A stretch of DNA of 64,000 nt from Acanthamoeba castellanii str. Neff (lineage: Eukaryota > Discosea > Longamoebia > Acanthamoebidae), in the NCBI RefSeq assembly GCF_000313135.1, contig NW_004457313.1:671292-735291 (forward strand), given 5' to 3'. A model generated the notes under the pieces. It did not search any database. It saw only the letters and a program-made list of their open reading frames with translations, and had not been told where the DNA came from. Shown here piece after piece: positions 1 through 11,270 of the stretch. Positions within the stretch are counted from its first letter, which is position 1; every line of letters begins with the position of its first letter. A program made the translations under genes and the position numbers.

Positions 1-1106
1 TCTGCGACCCGCGCCGAAGAGAGGGTACACGAAGCGTTATGCGGTTAGCGAGTAAGAACACCAAACACGGTCGTGGAATGAAAGGCGGCGAAGAGCTCGA
101 GCGGGGGCACGGAAGCTACGTACATCATGCACTTTGCCAGCCTTGCCGAAGAATTCGAAGAGCTCCGACTCACTCGCGCGGATGGGAAGATTGGACGCGA
201 ACACGGTGCGCTCGTCCCGATCGGCCTCCTCGGCCTCCTTTTGCTTCCTCCTCCGTTCCTGCTCTTCGGGAGTGAGTATCTCGTCATCTTTACCTGCGCC
301 ACGACGATCCCTGTCTCGCCTGCGATCGCGGTCTCGGTCCCTGTCGCGATCACGGTCGCTGTCCCGGTCTCTGCCCCTGTCACGGTCCCTCCTGTCTCTT
401 CCCCGGGGTGAGCGAGAGCGAGAGCGCGAACGACGCGAACGGCGATCGCGCGACCGGGAACGTGAATGCCTCCTGCTTGCGCGTAGAGGGTTAGCGATAC
501 TGTTCAGGGGAGAGGTATTCGCATGGGGAGTGTGAGGGGGGGTGTAAACCTGCGCTTGTGCCTATGACGGTCGCGGGACCTGCTACGCGATTTAGACCTG
601 CGTAGAAAGAAAAAGAGATAAAATTAGATTGTTTTTGGGGCTGGGCAAATTGGTGTCCTCGTTGGTCAGTTAGCCAAACGGGGCGCAGCCCAAATTCGCA
701 AAACCTATAGAAATTTAACCGGCGTTCCTAGAGCGAGAGATGAGTGTAAATACAAGCGAGCGCCGGGCAGAAGCCATGATTACATTGTCGAGATGGAGTA
801 AACACGTGCGCATGGTAAGAGGATTGATTGATTACCTTCTCTTCCGGTGTTTGTCGTCCTTGGAGTCGGATTTGGACTCCTTCTCACTTCTACTCACTTT
901 GTCGTGTGCAGATCCATTCTTGCTTACCTCTGAGCTGGAAGATGCCTCTTGCTGCGGCGCATCCTGCGAGAAATAGAGCGCGGTCAGAATACGCGATCAA
1001 GAAAATTGTGGAGTAATCTGTTCCAAGGTGTGAAAGGTACCTTATGTGTCTGTGTGGACTTCAGAGAAGCCTCAAGAAGGGCCTCCACATCGAGATCGTC
1101 GGCCAT
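1..1106 (-). CDS. RBM39/CAPER-like RS-domain splicing factor (5' part, cut by left window edge)
   Basis: The first exon (1041-1106) starts MADDLDVEALLEASLKS, closely resembling the start of the RBM39 family. The next exons are 928-963 (acidic/Ser) and a short ESKSDSKDD exon. After a larger intron (about 600-837) comes a long Arg-Ser/Arg-Asp domain, itself interrupted by an intron at about 477-553. Then comes TPEEQERRRKQKEAEEADRD and the opening of an RRM with the RNP2-like element TVFASNLPIR and FFGKAGKVHDV. In the family the RS domain is followed by RRM1, RRM2 and a C-terminal UHM. Only the RS region and the first half of RRM1 lie in the window. A phase-0 donor follows KVHD and the intron runs almost to position 1. 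Predicted role: nuclear pre-mRNA splicing factor or coactivator. Plus-strand reading frames in the RS region are shadows. Confidence 0.85.
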
Positions 1107-1282
1107 GTTGCGTGTAGCGTGGAATCGAATTAAGATGCCAATCACTGACGGCGTCTTTTTCTTGGCTTTCGCCGCTTTGGTCGGCACATATTCGGCATTC
1201 CACCCCTACGCCCAACAACATCAACAGGCTCTTTTTCACGAGCGCAAGAGTGCCACCTCTCAAGTCGTGTGTTCGTTACACG

Positions 1283-4200
1283 ATGTCGAGCACCAACGCC
1301 GAACGAAAAAAGAGTGGCTCCGCCTACTCGGCGAAAAAGAAGGCCAGTTCCTCTGATAGGAAGGAAACCTTCGCGCTGGCCGGTGCTTCGGGCCTCTCCA
1401 CTTCTGCCTCGAGCCTCGCCTACTCCCCCACGGCCTCGCCATCGCCCCCCTCCTATGGGAGCGGTTATGGATCGAGCGGCGGGACGGGGGGCGAGTACCG
1501 CTACAGCGATGATTCTGACGAAAACAACCTGGGCAATCAAACCTCCCTCTTCACCAAGATGGTCTATCGAGACATAGAAACTGTACGCCACCAGCTCTCC
1601 TGTACGGTGCGGAAAGAGCGCTCTTCTTCTCACTCTTGTGCTCTTTCAGCTCAAGACGGCCTTCCGCCAGCTGGAGGACACTTATGTAGAATCCATGAGG
1701 AAAAAACACAACGAGGTATGTATTTATTGTTTTTAATTGCTTTCAATTTTATTGGTATTTTATTGAACTTTGTGTGGTAGATGCTGGACATGCGAGCGTC
1801 GGTGAACGAGTGGCAAGCGAACAAGAACCAAGAAGCGAGAGTGGCCGAGCTGGAAAGGGAAGTTGCCACGCTCAGGGAGCGCGTGGTCGATGGCGACAAC
1901 TACAGCTACGCATTGCAGAAGCTGAACGCACGGATACGGGACGCGGTGGAAGAAGGCCAAGCACGATTCGAGGACAATCTGGTATGTACACCAACTACTT
2001 CTGCTTGATCATGGTATGGGTCTGTCACTTGACTATATTAACTCTCTATTCGGCCAACAACAACAACAACAGCGACACCTCCAAACCACGGAGAACCAGT
2101 TGCTGGAGGCCAACAAGGACGGGAGGGACGTGCTGGAGGAGAAGTACCGATTGTCCAACGAGAAGGTGCTGCTGCTCTCTGAGAAGGCCGATAGCACGGA
2201 GCGCGTGCTTCGCGAGATCATGCAACAGGTGGCCAAGGCCTCCTCCACGCCCTCCACCACCGGCAACTCCCTCCTCCAATTCACCTTGTCCAGCAAGACC
2301 ACTTCCTCCACCCTCAACTCGTCGAGCGCAATGTCCAAGAGCGGACTGCACGACCCCTTACCCTTTCGGTCCCCTTTGCTCGTACGGCTTTCCCACTCTT
2401 GTTCGCCTCATCACGGCCTCTTGTTGTTCTCATTGTCATGCACCGCGACACAGAGCGACGAAGACGCGGCCGAGAGGCAGGCCGACCGAGACCTGGAGAA
2501 GGTGGTCAAGGGGATCAAGCACAACACCATCCGCTCGGTGAGCTTTCGAGGGACCCACGCCAAGTCCAAACAGTTCAAGGCCGTGGCCGACGCGATGCGA
2601 GTGAACACCACCATCGTCGCAATGGACCTGAGCCACGTCAAGTACTTGAAGCGTTCTATTTTTTTGTTCTTTTATTATTTTGTTTTTATCCTTTCTTATT
2701 GGTGCTTACATTGTTTTTCTTCGACTGGGCAGAATACCCAACCCTTCGGTCAGCGCGCTATGTGAATCCTTCGCCGTGCACAAGACGCTCTCGACGCTCA
2801 AGTGCAAGAATAGCTCGCTCACGTTCGAGTGTTGCGTCTCCATAGCCACCTATCTGGCGTCTTCATCCACGCTACGCACGCTCAGCCTCGCTGCCAACGC
2901 CATCGACGAGAGCGTACGGCGCTGATTTCGCCACCCCACCATAACGATTTTGTCTCACTCTCGATCAACAATCCACAGGCGGCCGATGCGCTCGGCGAAG
3001 CCCTGCGCGAGAACAAGTCTCTCACGTCACTCAACCTGTCCTTCGCCGAGCTGGGGCCGAAGGGCGTGGCGCCGTTGGCGGCTGGGCTTGCCCAGCACCC
3101 CGCGCTGACTCAGCTCAACCTATCCCGCAACGCAATCACCAGCCACGGTATTAAGGAGATTGGTATAGCCTACAATCTTCGCATGAGTTGAGGATCGGCG
3201 ATGCATTATATAAGCAAACCTTCTCACTTTGTAAATTCTCAGCGGAGGCCCTAAAGAAGAACACAGTGCTGCAGCGCCTCAACCTTCAGGACAACAACAT
3301 CGGCTCACGGGGCGTGGTCGAGCTGGCGAGATCGCTGCGAGGCAACAAGTCACTCACCTGGCTCAACTTGACGCGCAACACCATGGACGCTACAAGCCTC
3401 TCCGCATTCGTCGACACGTTACAAGGTAACCTAAAATTCTCTTTTAAATCCCTAATGTCAAGCACTAAACACCGGGTGTCGGAAATCAGGCGGCTGTGGG
3501 GTCACGGACGTGGTGTTGGCGGGGATGGGACTGGGAGTCGAGGGCGGCGTGGCCCTAGGCAGAGCCCTGGAGCGGAGAGTGCCCATCAGGTCGCTGGACC
3601 TGTGGAGCAATGGCATCGGACCAGCAGGTGCTGCTTCCCTGGCCAAGGGAATATTCGCCAGCGGCCATCTCCACACCCTGAGCCTCAAGGTACGGGCCCA
3701 GACTCAACTTGGTCGTGGTGCAACGCCGACCTGACGCCACCTGGCTGCAGGGCAACTTCATCGGCCCGGCGGGCATGAGGGAGTTGAGCTCGGCGCTGGA
3801 GGGCAACCTCACGGTCACAACTCTCGACGTATCAGGCAACCGACTCGGTGTAGAAGGTGGAAAGGCGCTTGCGAGCCTGCTGACCGCCAACCAACACCTT
3901 AAGAATGTCTACGCCAGCGGCAACAACCTCGACAATGAGGGCGTTGCCGCCTTGGCGGAAGCACTTAGGACCAACGGTACTATTGCAGCCCTTCTTGAAT
4001 GATTATCGGAGATCCAATGAATGCTCGCTGTCTAACACCTTACGACAGCGACTGTGAGCACTCTCAATCTGCAGCTCAACCGGATAAGCGACGCGGGTGC
4101 CAAGGACATTGCTGCCATTCTAGCCAACAACAAGGCACATACGCTCACGTTCGCGCCACCACAGAGGCCTAGTTATTAACTTGATTTTTTTTTCGTGGCT

Positions 4201-4874
4201 CTTGCAGAACCTGACGCACCTTGACCTGGGGTGGAACCACATAACCCAAGTGGGTGCCCGCTCACTGGCCGACATGCTCAAGGCCAATCGCGTGCTCTGC
4301 GGCCTCGGGCTGGAGGGCAACCGCATCACGGCCGAGGGCGGGATGTACCTGTGCGAGTCCCTGGAGAACAACCACGCGCTCACCTTCCTCAACATCGCCT
4401 CCTGCAACCTCCGGAAAACGGGCGGCACCAGCATCGCCGCCTTGCTGCGGAAAAATGCCACCCTCGAGGAGCTAATCGTCAAGAAGAACGGCCTCACGTC
4501 TCAAGGCGTCCAGGTGGGTCCCCAATCACAAGTCTGAGCTGAATGATTGAGCTCATGCCTGGTGCTTTCTCTCTTTTTCGCAGTCCTTGGCTGATGGTCT
4601 GAAGCGCAACCTGGTGCTGAAGAAGCTGGACCTGTGCGAGAATAGGATCGACCTTGACGGTGCGGTGGCACTGGCGGAGATCTTCAGGCTCAACAACGGT
4701 TCGTTTTCTATCGTCGCTAGCCACCAATGTACCTCACTTATTTATGCTCACAACATCTTTCCTGCAGGACTGACGCACGTGAAACTGGCCGGCAATGCCC
4801 TCACAGACGAGGGAGTGTTTGCACTGAAGGAGGCAGCCACCAGAAACACCAAGCTCACCTACACGTTCTCCTGA
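1283..4874 (+). CDS. Coiled-coil protein with ribonuclease-inhibitor-type leucine-rich repeats
   Basis: The start MSSTNAERKKSGSAYS opens a Ser/Pro/Gly-rich disordered region of about 90 residues. Exons joined over introns at about 1588-1650, 1714-1780 and 1981-2070 then encode a long predicted coiled coil (LEREVATLRERVVDGD, LEEKYRLSNEKVLLLSEKAD). From about 2455 to the TGA at 4872-4874 most exons carry LRRs of the 28-residue type, for example LTSLNLSFAELGPKGVAPLA and LQRLNLQDNNIGSRGVVELA, like NLRC3/NOD3-type repeats but with no NACHT domain visible. Likely an intracellular scaffold, since no signal peptide is seen. Exon ends around 2340-2455 are uncertain. Divergently transcribed from the RBM39-like gene across about 175 bp, so the two may share a promoter region. 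Confidence 0.85.
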
Positions 4875-5074
4875 AGCTGCAAACTATTACACTTGTCCTA
4901 ATCGTTGTAGCATAGCCCATGTAGCTCAACTCTTGCTCGAACGGGCACGAGCCAATGAACATGTTCCCCCGATAATTTGAATACTGATTTCGTTCCCCAA
5001 ACGAAAATAAAAATGTAGCTTGAAAATTCTTACCCGCAGATCTCTGGCATTTGCGCCTTGTCTTGTTTATCGAA

Positions 5075-6971
5075 ATGGAGAGAACGGAAGAGGTCCCAGC
5101 CGAGCTTGCCGAGACCAACGATGAGCGATCTGTCGAGGTCTTCACCGACAGCCCGGCCACGCCACCTGCCAAATCGTACGCGCCCGCTTCGTTCTTCTGG
5201 AATTTCGCTTCTGCCTTGGCGCCGGTTTGCGGCCCCTCCGATTAACGCATGATTTCGTGTAGTGCCTCTTTCGAATCCGAAAATCAGGAAGTGGTTGAAG
5301 CCAAATCGCCGTCTCCATCTTCTTCGGGATCCTACACACCACAGAGCTCTAGGATGTCCGCGTCGTCCGCGTCTCCGTACACAGCTCGCGTGCGCGACAC
5401 GGAATCGCCTCACATGGAGGACATGCAGCGACTCCTCACTTTCCAGGCGCGTCAAATCGTGGAACTGGAACGCCAGCTCGCCCAGCAGGTTCGATCTCCA
5501 CCTCTCATCTCGGTGTTTTGTTCAAATCGGCCAACACGCCTTTGCGTTTCGCGCGTGCAGCGGCTTCAAATCCGAATCCTCAACTGGCGAACATCGGGCT
5601 ACACGGTGCGAGCATTCAAGGGGGAGGTCAACCACGCCGGCCAGGTCTTCGCGCTAAAGCTCAACGAGAAGGGAGACGAAGTCGCCTCTGGCTCACAGGT
5701 GCCCGCTCCCTCAGCCATAAGCACGTCTCTGACAGAAGGCCTTATACAACGCCAGCCAGACTGACCATGACGACTGTTCTACACGGCGTGTAGGACAAGA
5801 CCATCCTCGTGTGGAGCGTCAAAGGGGGACGATGCCTTCGTCGTCTGCGAGGACATGCGGCCGGCGTGTACTCTCTGGTACGGTAGTTGTTCACTCGTGA
5901 CGCCACCGTCTCTCATCTCTCGCTAAACTCTCGCTGGTGCTCGCCCCCCCCCTCCCTCACGCAGGACGCTCAAGGAGACATGCTGGCCTCGGGCTCGGCG
6001 GACAAGGTGATCCTCACCTGGAAGTTTTCCACCGGCGAATCTCTTCTGGCCTTCAAGGGCCACAAGGGCACCGTGTACGCCGTCAAGCTCGCTGGTCACC
6101 TGCTGGTCTCCGGCTCTGCTGACCGAACGGTCAAGGTACTGCCGCGCGCCCTCCTTCCTCTTCTTCTTCTTCTTCATCTTCTTCCGTTTGCTCACGGATG
6201 CAATCCCTCTGCTAGGTTTGGGACGTTCGGACCGGTGAGCTGCTCAACTCCCTCGAAGGCCACACCGGGTCCATTTCTTCGCTGGCGATCATTCGTTCTG
6301 CGTCCTCCCCCTCCTCTTCGTCTTCATCGTCTTCTTCCTCTGCTCCGAGCCCGATCATCGCCTCGGCCTCCTTCGACAAGACCATCAAGCTGTGGAATCT
6401 CTACACGGGCGAGTGCGTCGGCACGCTGGAGGGTCACACCGACTTTGTCACCTGCGTCCGTGCCGTGGGCGACAGGACGCTGGTCTCAGCGAGCAACGAC
6501 AAGACCATCAAGGCACGCCCCCCCACCCAATGCTTCCTCCGGGCTCCACCGAGCTTGCCTTCTTTCTGTCCTGGTGCTCATTCTCGTTCATTCTTTCTCC
6601 GCCTGTCGTGACCTGCAGGTGTGGGATCTCGAGCGACGGGAGTGTGTGCGCACGTTGACCGGCCACACTGAGTGGGTGAATGCGATCGCGGTCGAACCAA
6701 ATGGCCACGTCGTTGTTTCGCTCAGCAAGGACAGGAGCATCAAGGTGCGGACGCCGCCACGCGTGGAGGAGTGTAAGGTCTTTGGGCCGTCCAGCTTCTA
6801 ACCAACCAAGTGTGAATGTATGTCCAGGTGTGGCACCTTCCCACCGGCGAGCTGCTGCGCGAGCTCAAAGGGCACCAGGCTTCGATCCAGTGCCTCGAGC
6901 TTCTGCCCAACGGCATCCTCTCTGCGTCCGACGACGCCGCCATCAAGCTCTGGACCATGCTCTTCTGTTGA
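5075..6971 (+). CDS. WD40-repeat beta-propeller protein
   Basis: The start is MERTEEVPAELAETNDE. An acidic/Ser-rich N-terminus and a short predicted coiled coil (LLTFQARQIVELERQLAQQ) precede about seven WD40 repeats. Typical repeat ends are DKTILVWSVKGG, LASGSADKVILTWKF, SASFDKTIKLWNLYTG, SASNDKTIK-VWDLERRE and SDDAAIKLW, with GH elements such as GHKGTVYAV, GHTDFVTCV and GHTEWVNAI. Several introns fall at equivalent places between Lys and the Val-Trp of the next strand, as expected if the exons arose by repeat duplication. One loop is a long poly-Ser insertion near 6300-6350. The last repeat ends directly at LWTMLFC-stop. Probably a scaffold; the partner cannot be told. The repeats also resemble those of F-box/WD40 proteins, but no F-box is seen. 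Confidence 0.87.
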
Positions 6972-7135
6972 GTCAACTCGCCACGTCACCGACTGCAGGA
7001 AATATTTATTTATCTTTTTTCTTCCATTTTCCTTTCGGCGAGCAAGTCTGTGGTGTGCTGAGATCGTTCGCGTAGCGCAAGAGAAAGAGGAGGTGGTGGC
7101 GAACGAATCAAGAGGGCGACTCAACACAGATAAGC

Positions 7136-9118
7136 ATGGCCGAATCAACGGAAGATCCGGCCCTGGGCGTCAAAATCTTTGCCATCTTCGTCGTGTTTTT
7201 TTGCACGATTATTGGCACGTACGTGCTCTGGCTCACATCACCCTACACAAAGCTTTGCCCCTTTCTCTTGTCTTGAATGCTCAGTTTTCCTCCATCTCCA
7301 GCATTCCTCCGTTCATCCTCAGAACGGCTCAGTTGGAGATGACCGAGCAGCGACAACGACTGTTTTCCTGGATGAACTGTCTCGGTATGTTATTCGCCGC
7401 ACCTTGCACGTGCTCTCACTTCTCACTTGATGCTGTGCCGCGCTGCTCTGCTCTCAGGTGGTGGCATATTCCTCGGCTTTGGCTTCCTGCACATCCTGCC
7501 GGAGGCTGCGTACGTCGATGCGCATTCCCTGGTGGAGGCTAAGTAAAGAGAGTGGAGTGGACTAGAGAGTGGAGTGGCCCCAGGTTGGATTGAGCGAGTG
7601 ATGTGACTGTCCAGGCACCGTCTCCCCTTTGTGATGCTAACCTCAGCTCCAATCGCGTTTTCTTTTTTCTTGACAGACAGGACTTCAAAGCCGACACCAA
7701 TGTACCTCTCCATGACCCAGGCGCTTGCTTTGCTTCCCTGATTGCGACTAATAAGGACTGTGTGCTTCTTCTTCTTCTTCTTCTCTTTCTTGGTACTCGA
7801 CAGGGGTTCCCGCTTATTTATTTCCTGGCGCTGTGTGGGTTCATGCTCATCCTGCTCGTGGAGAAGTTCTTCACCTGGCTGAGCGAGCGAGCCAGCGGCA
7901 ACAACAAGTTCGAGAAGATCGATGATTCGGAGGAGCTCCAAGATCTTGGTGCTGGCGATCTTGACGACATGGAGGCCGTCGGCGACGAGGACGCGCAGGC
8001 GATTGTGCTGGACGGCGGCGACGATGGTGACGCTGACGGCGCGGAACTCTCCGTCAATGGCGACGCACCGGCCATTAAGAAAGCGAAGAAAAAGAAGAAG
8101 AAGCACGGAACGACGCACCAGCACGACTCTGCCTCCCATGGCCACTCGCAAGGCCACGGCCACTCGCACGGCCTCCCGTTGAACGTGGAATCGCCGCTGC
8201 TGCCCTACATCCTCACCGTCGGTGCGAACCACATTCCTCCCTCTGCGATGTCAATGCCCATGGCTGCGAGCGCCAACACTCACACGTGGCGACAACCTGC
8301 TGGCAGGTCTCTCCTTCCATTCGTTCTTCGAGGGTATGGCGCTTGCTCTCACCCGCCGCTTCATCACCGCCATCGTCATTCTCATCGGTACGTCGGCAGT
8401 GACGTCACCGCATGCCGCTGGTTCTTGTTTGATTCGAGAATCCTTCTGACTCACTCCAATTTCCTTTCATGTGCGCGCCAGGCCTCGCGGTGCACAAGTC
8501 CGCCGAGACCTTTGCCATCGGGGTCAAGCTCGTCAACACGAACATCAGCAGCCGCAAGTGGGTGTGGCTCATGCTCACCTACTCGGCCATCACCCCGCTC
8601 GGCATCGTGACAGGTACCTCTTACCCTGTCTACCTCCTGCAAATCGAATGGTGCGCCTAGATCTCATGGCTCTACTCGTTACAACAATGCGCGTACGTTT
8701 GGCCAGGCATCCTGATCGAGAACTCGGTTTCGGCGAGCGCGTTGGAGAGTGTGTCGTCTGTCCTCCAGTCGATCACTGTCGGTACGAACATCGTCGTAGT
8801 CGTCGCCTTTCTTCCCCTTTCTCCCCACTACGCCATCCAGCGTAGAGAAGCTGCTCAACACGTGCGGTCTTTGATCACGCTGCAGGTACCTTCCTGTACG
8901 TCGGCATTCTGGGCACCGTGGTGGAGGAGTTCTCCACGCACAAGGGCATCGTGCCCAAGGCCTGCCTCTTCTTCTTCGGTACGTTCACCTTCGCAATCAC
9001 ACTGCACACCTCTCTCCTCACCTCCTACCTATCTAACATGTATACGTGTTTCATGTCAGGCCTGTTGGCGATGGGCCTGCTGAGCATGCTGGACCCACCA
9101 GCGACCACGGCCAGATGA
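7136..9118 (+). CDS. ZIP-family (SLC39) zinc/metal transporter, ZIP1-3-like
   Basis: The start is MAESTEDPALGVKIFAIFVV and it already lies in the first membrane span. Later spans include GGGIFLGFGFLHILPEAAY and GFPLIYFLALCGFMLILLVE. The large loop between TM3 and TM4 is acidic and then histidine-rich (HGHSQGHGHSHG), the usual cytosolic metal-binding loop of ZIPs. TM4 contains HSFFEGMALAL and TM5 contains AVHKSAETFAIG. These match the His/Glu metal-site motifs of the ZIP family. At least eight exons are joined, many at glycine codons split by phase-1 introns. The gene ends MLDPPATTAR-stop. Predicted role: import of Zn2+ or a related divalent ion into the cytosol from outside or from vesicles. 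Confidence 0.9.
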
Positions 9119-9448
9119 GTTTTTATTTTTGGTGACGTCAGCATTCTCTACATTCCTGTTAATCTGATAATTAGCAGCAATAATTAATTCGATGTTGTTC
9201 GAATTGCTGCCTTTGGGCCACCGACACAACCCTCGCGTGCGCTAGTCACCACACCAGCCTCCACTCTCTTCTGCTCGTGCATCTTCTTTCAACCTCGTAT
9301 CGTAGCGGCTCTCTTCATCACAACCCATAAGATTTTTGATCTCTTCTTATCTCTATTGTTCTTCTGTAGATTATCACTTCTCAATCACAAGGGGTGGACG
9401 CGCTGAAAGCACACACCATCGATCAATAACAACAAGCTACAACACAAG
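9119..9448. other. Intergenic region between ZIP transporter and CRIB-Tudor genes
   Basis: This stretch of 330 bp is more AT-rich than the flanking coding exons and contains TTATC/TTCTT-rich segments. No coding segment or RNA gene was recognised. It presumably holds the 3' end of the transporter transcript and the promoter of the next gene. Confidence 0.5.
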
Positions 9449-11084
9449 ATGAACGGATCTGCGGCAGCGGCATCGCCGGCTCTCTTGGACAAGAAGGCGG
9501 CCAAGCTGAAGTATAAGGAGGAGAGGAAGAGGATCAAGGAGAAGGAAAAGGAGATGAAGGAGCAGAAGAAGAAGGAGGCCAAGGAGGCCAAGAAGCGCGG
9601 CAAGGGCTTCGTGGGTGCCTCCATCAGCGGGCCTACCAACTTCTCGCACGACACCCACGTAGGCTGGGACATGGACCACGGCTTCGAGGTACTCCACGAC
9701 TCGCTCTACTCTCTTCCTTCCATCTTGGGGGGGTCCTTGCACATTCCATTTTGTGTAGAGAGCGCATCGATGACCATGCTATCTGCAATCTGAGATTGAG
9801 AGCTCTAATGGCGAGTGCAGGTGCGCAACATTCCAGCCGAGTGGAAGCGACTGTTCATGGAGGCGGGCGTCAAAAAGAGCGAGCTCCAGGTGCGGTCTTG
9901 GTGTTGCTTTTCTTTGAAGCTCACTTTCTCCGCCTCTCGCTCTCCACTCACCTGTGCCGCTCTACTCCGCCGCACCTGGCTTTCTTTTGCGTCACCACCA
10001 CCTCTACCAGGACCCGGAGACCAGGAAGGCCATCCTCAACGCCGTTCGCCAGTCTGTCTACGGCGCGCCGCCCGCGCCTCCATCCGGCGGTGCGTGCCTC
10101 CACACGTTGGACCCGGCCTCTTCTTCATCGTCTTCCCTTCTCATCGTGATGTGTTCGTTCTCTTCTTGGTTTCTTCTTCTTTTGTTGGCGTGTGTGCAGT
10201 GCTGGGCGTGGCCGGGCCGCCCGCGCCTCCGGCCCNNNNNNNNNNNNNNNNNNNNNNNNNNNNNNNNNNNNNNNNNNNNNNNNNNNNNNNNNNNNNNNNN
10301 NNNNNNNNNNNNNNNNNNNNNNNNNNNNNNNNNNNNNNNNNNNNNNNNNNNNNNNNNNNNNNNNNNNNNNNNNNNNNNNNNNNNNNNNNNNNNNNNNNNN
10401 NNNNNNNNNNNNCCTGGTGCCCCCGCCTCTGCCTCCGCGCGTCGACATCGAGCCCGGCTTCAAGGGCCAGGCCCTGTGGAGCGAAGACGGCAACTGGTGC
10501 GTCGTCCTGCCGCCACTGACCCACTCTCAGGCCTGAGCGATCCACTCACTCTCTTTCATCAGGTACCAGGCGGTGGTCGACTCCATCAGCGATCAGGACG
10601 GCGTCAAGTACTACGCGGTCACCTTCACCGAGTACGGCAACCAAGAAACGGTGCGTGCTCCTTTCTCGTGTGTGTGTGTGTGTGTGTCGATTCGTGTTGT
10701 GTGTGTGTGTGTGTTTGTGCGTGTGTGCGTGTGCGTGTTTGAAACTTTAGAGGTTGACGTCGATCCACGACGTAGGTGACGGAGAGCGGATTGCGAAACG
10801 CGGATGGATCGCCGATCGACGGTGGTGGCTCGTCGTCGGCGCCCGGCGCCCCGGCGCCACCGGCCGGCGGAGTCGACCTGGCGGCGCTGCTGCAGGCCAA
10901 GGCCAACGCGCTCAAGACGCCCGATCTCACCAACATGTCCGAACAGCAGGAGGGCAACATCGTGGACGCCATCCAGAACGCGCTCTCGTCCCGCAGGCAG
11001 GGCATGTGCTACTCGGTCTACGGGCAGGACGCCGGCCAGGACGGCTGGGACGATGACGACGACGAGTCCTGGATGGACTTCTAA
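9449..11084 (+). CDS. CRIB-domain plus SMN/SPF30-type Tudor-domain protein
   Basis: Exon 1 encodes a strongly basic helix of about 40 residues (lysine/glutamate, residues about 15-52). A full CRIB motif follows at residues 59-72 (ISGPTNFSHDTHVG), which matches I-S-x-P-x(2,4)-F-x-H-x2-H-V-G. The next exon gives VRNIPAEWKRLFMEAGVKKS, the usual PAK/WASP-type extension. CRIB regions bind GTP-loaded Rac or Cdc42. After a Pro-rich part interrupted by the assembly gap (10236-10412) comes ALWSEDGNWYQAVVDSISDQ and AVTFTEYGNQET, a Tudor domain closest to SMN/SPF30, with the aromatic-cage Trp/Tyr/Phe/Tyr positions present. Such domains bind symmetric dimethylarginine. The C-terminus is acidic (DDDDDESWMDF-stop). 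No kinase or WH2/VCA part is seen. Some protein is lost in the gap, which also makes the intron structure there unclear. Confidence 0.85.
10236..10412. other. Assembly gap (177 N)
   Basis: A run of undetermined bases lies inside the CRIB-Tudor gene, between a Pro/Ala-rich coding stretch and the Tudor exon. The sequence on both sides is Pro-rich and GC-rich. Gap length may be an estimate, so the protein cannot be completed here. Confidence 0.99.
10667..10738. repeat. GT-rich microsatellite in intron
   Basis: Imperfect (GT)n/(GTGC)n run directly after the donor of an intron in the CRIB-Tudor gene. Similar CA/GT tracts occur in many introns of this window. Confidence 0.9.
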
Positions 11085-11270
11085 GATCGCTTCTGCTGCT
11101 CCTTGCATGGCAGCACTACGTCAAGGGAAGAAGTGGAAGTTGGAAGAGAGAAGCAGCATGTCGTCTATCTGCATCAATGTAAAGTGTACCCCACGGTTTG
11201 ATATTTTTTATATATTTATGCGGAGTAGATTTCTTTTTCTTTTTTTCTTGTGTAGAGCCACAACAATCAG

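Noticed and set aside
134..535. Plus-strand Arg-Ser-rich frame
   Set aside because: It is the complement of the RS domain of the RBM39-like gene, whose minus-strand exons have matching splice sites and family-like sequence.
9737..9760. tRNA or small RNA genes in introns and intergenic stretches (window-wide look)
   Set aside because: No cloverleaf-like arrangement with A-box and B-box elements was recognised anywhere by eye. A tRNAscan or Infernal run would be needed to exclude them fully.
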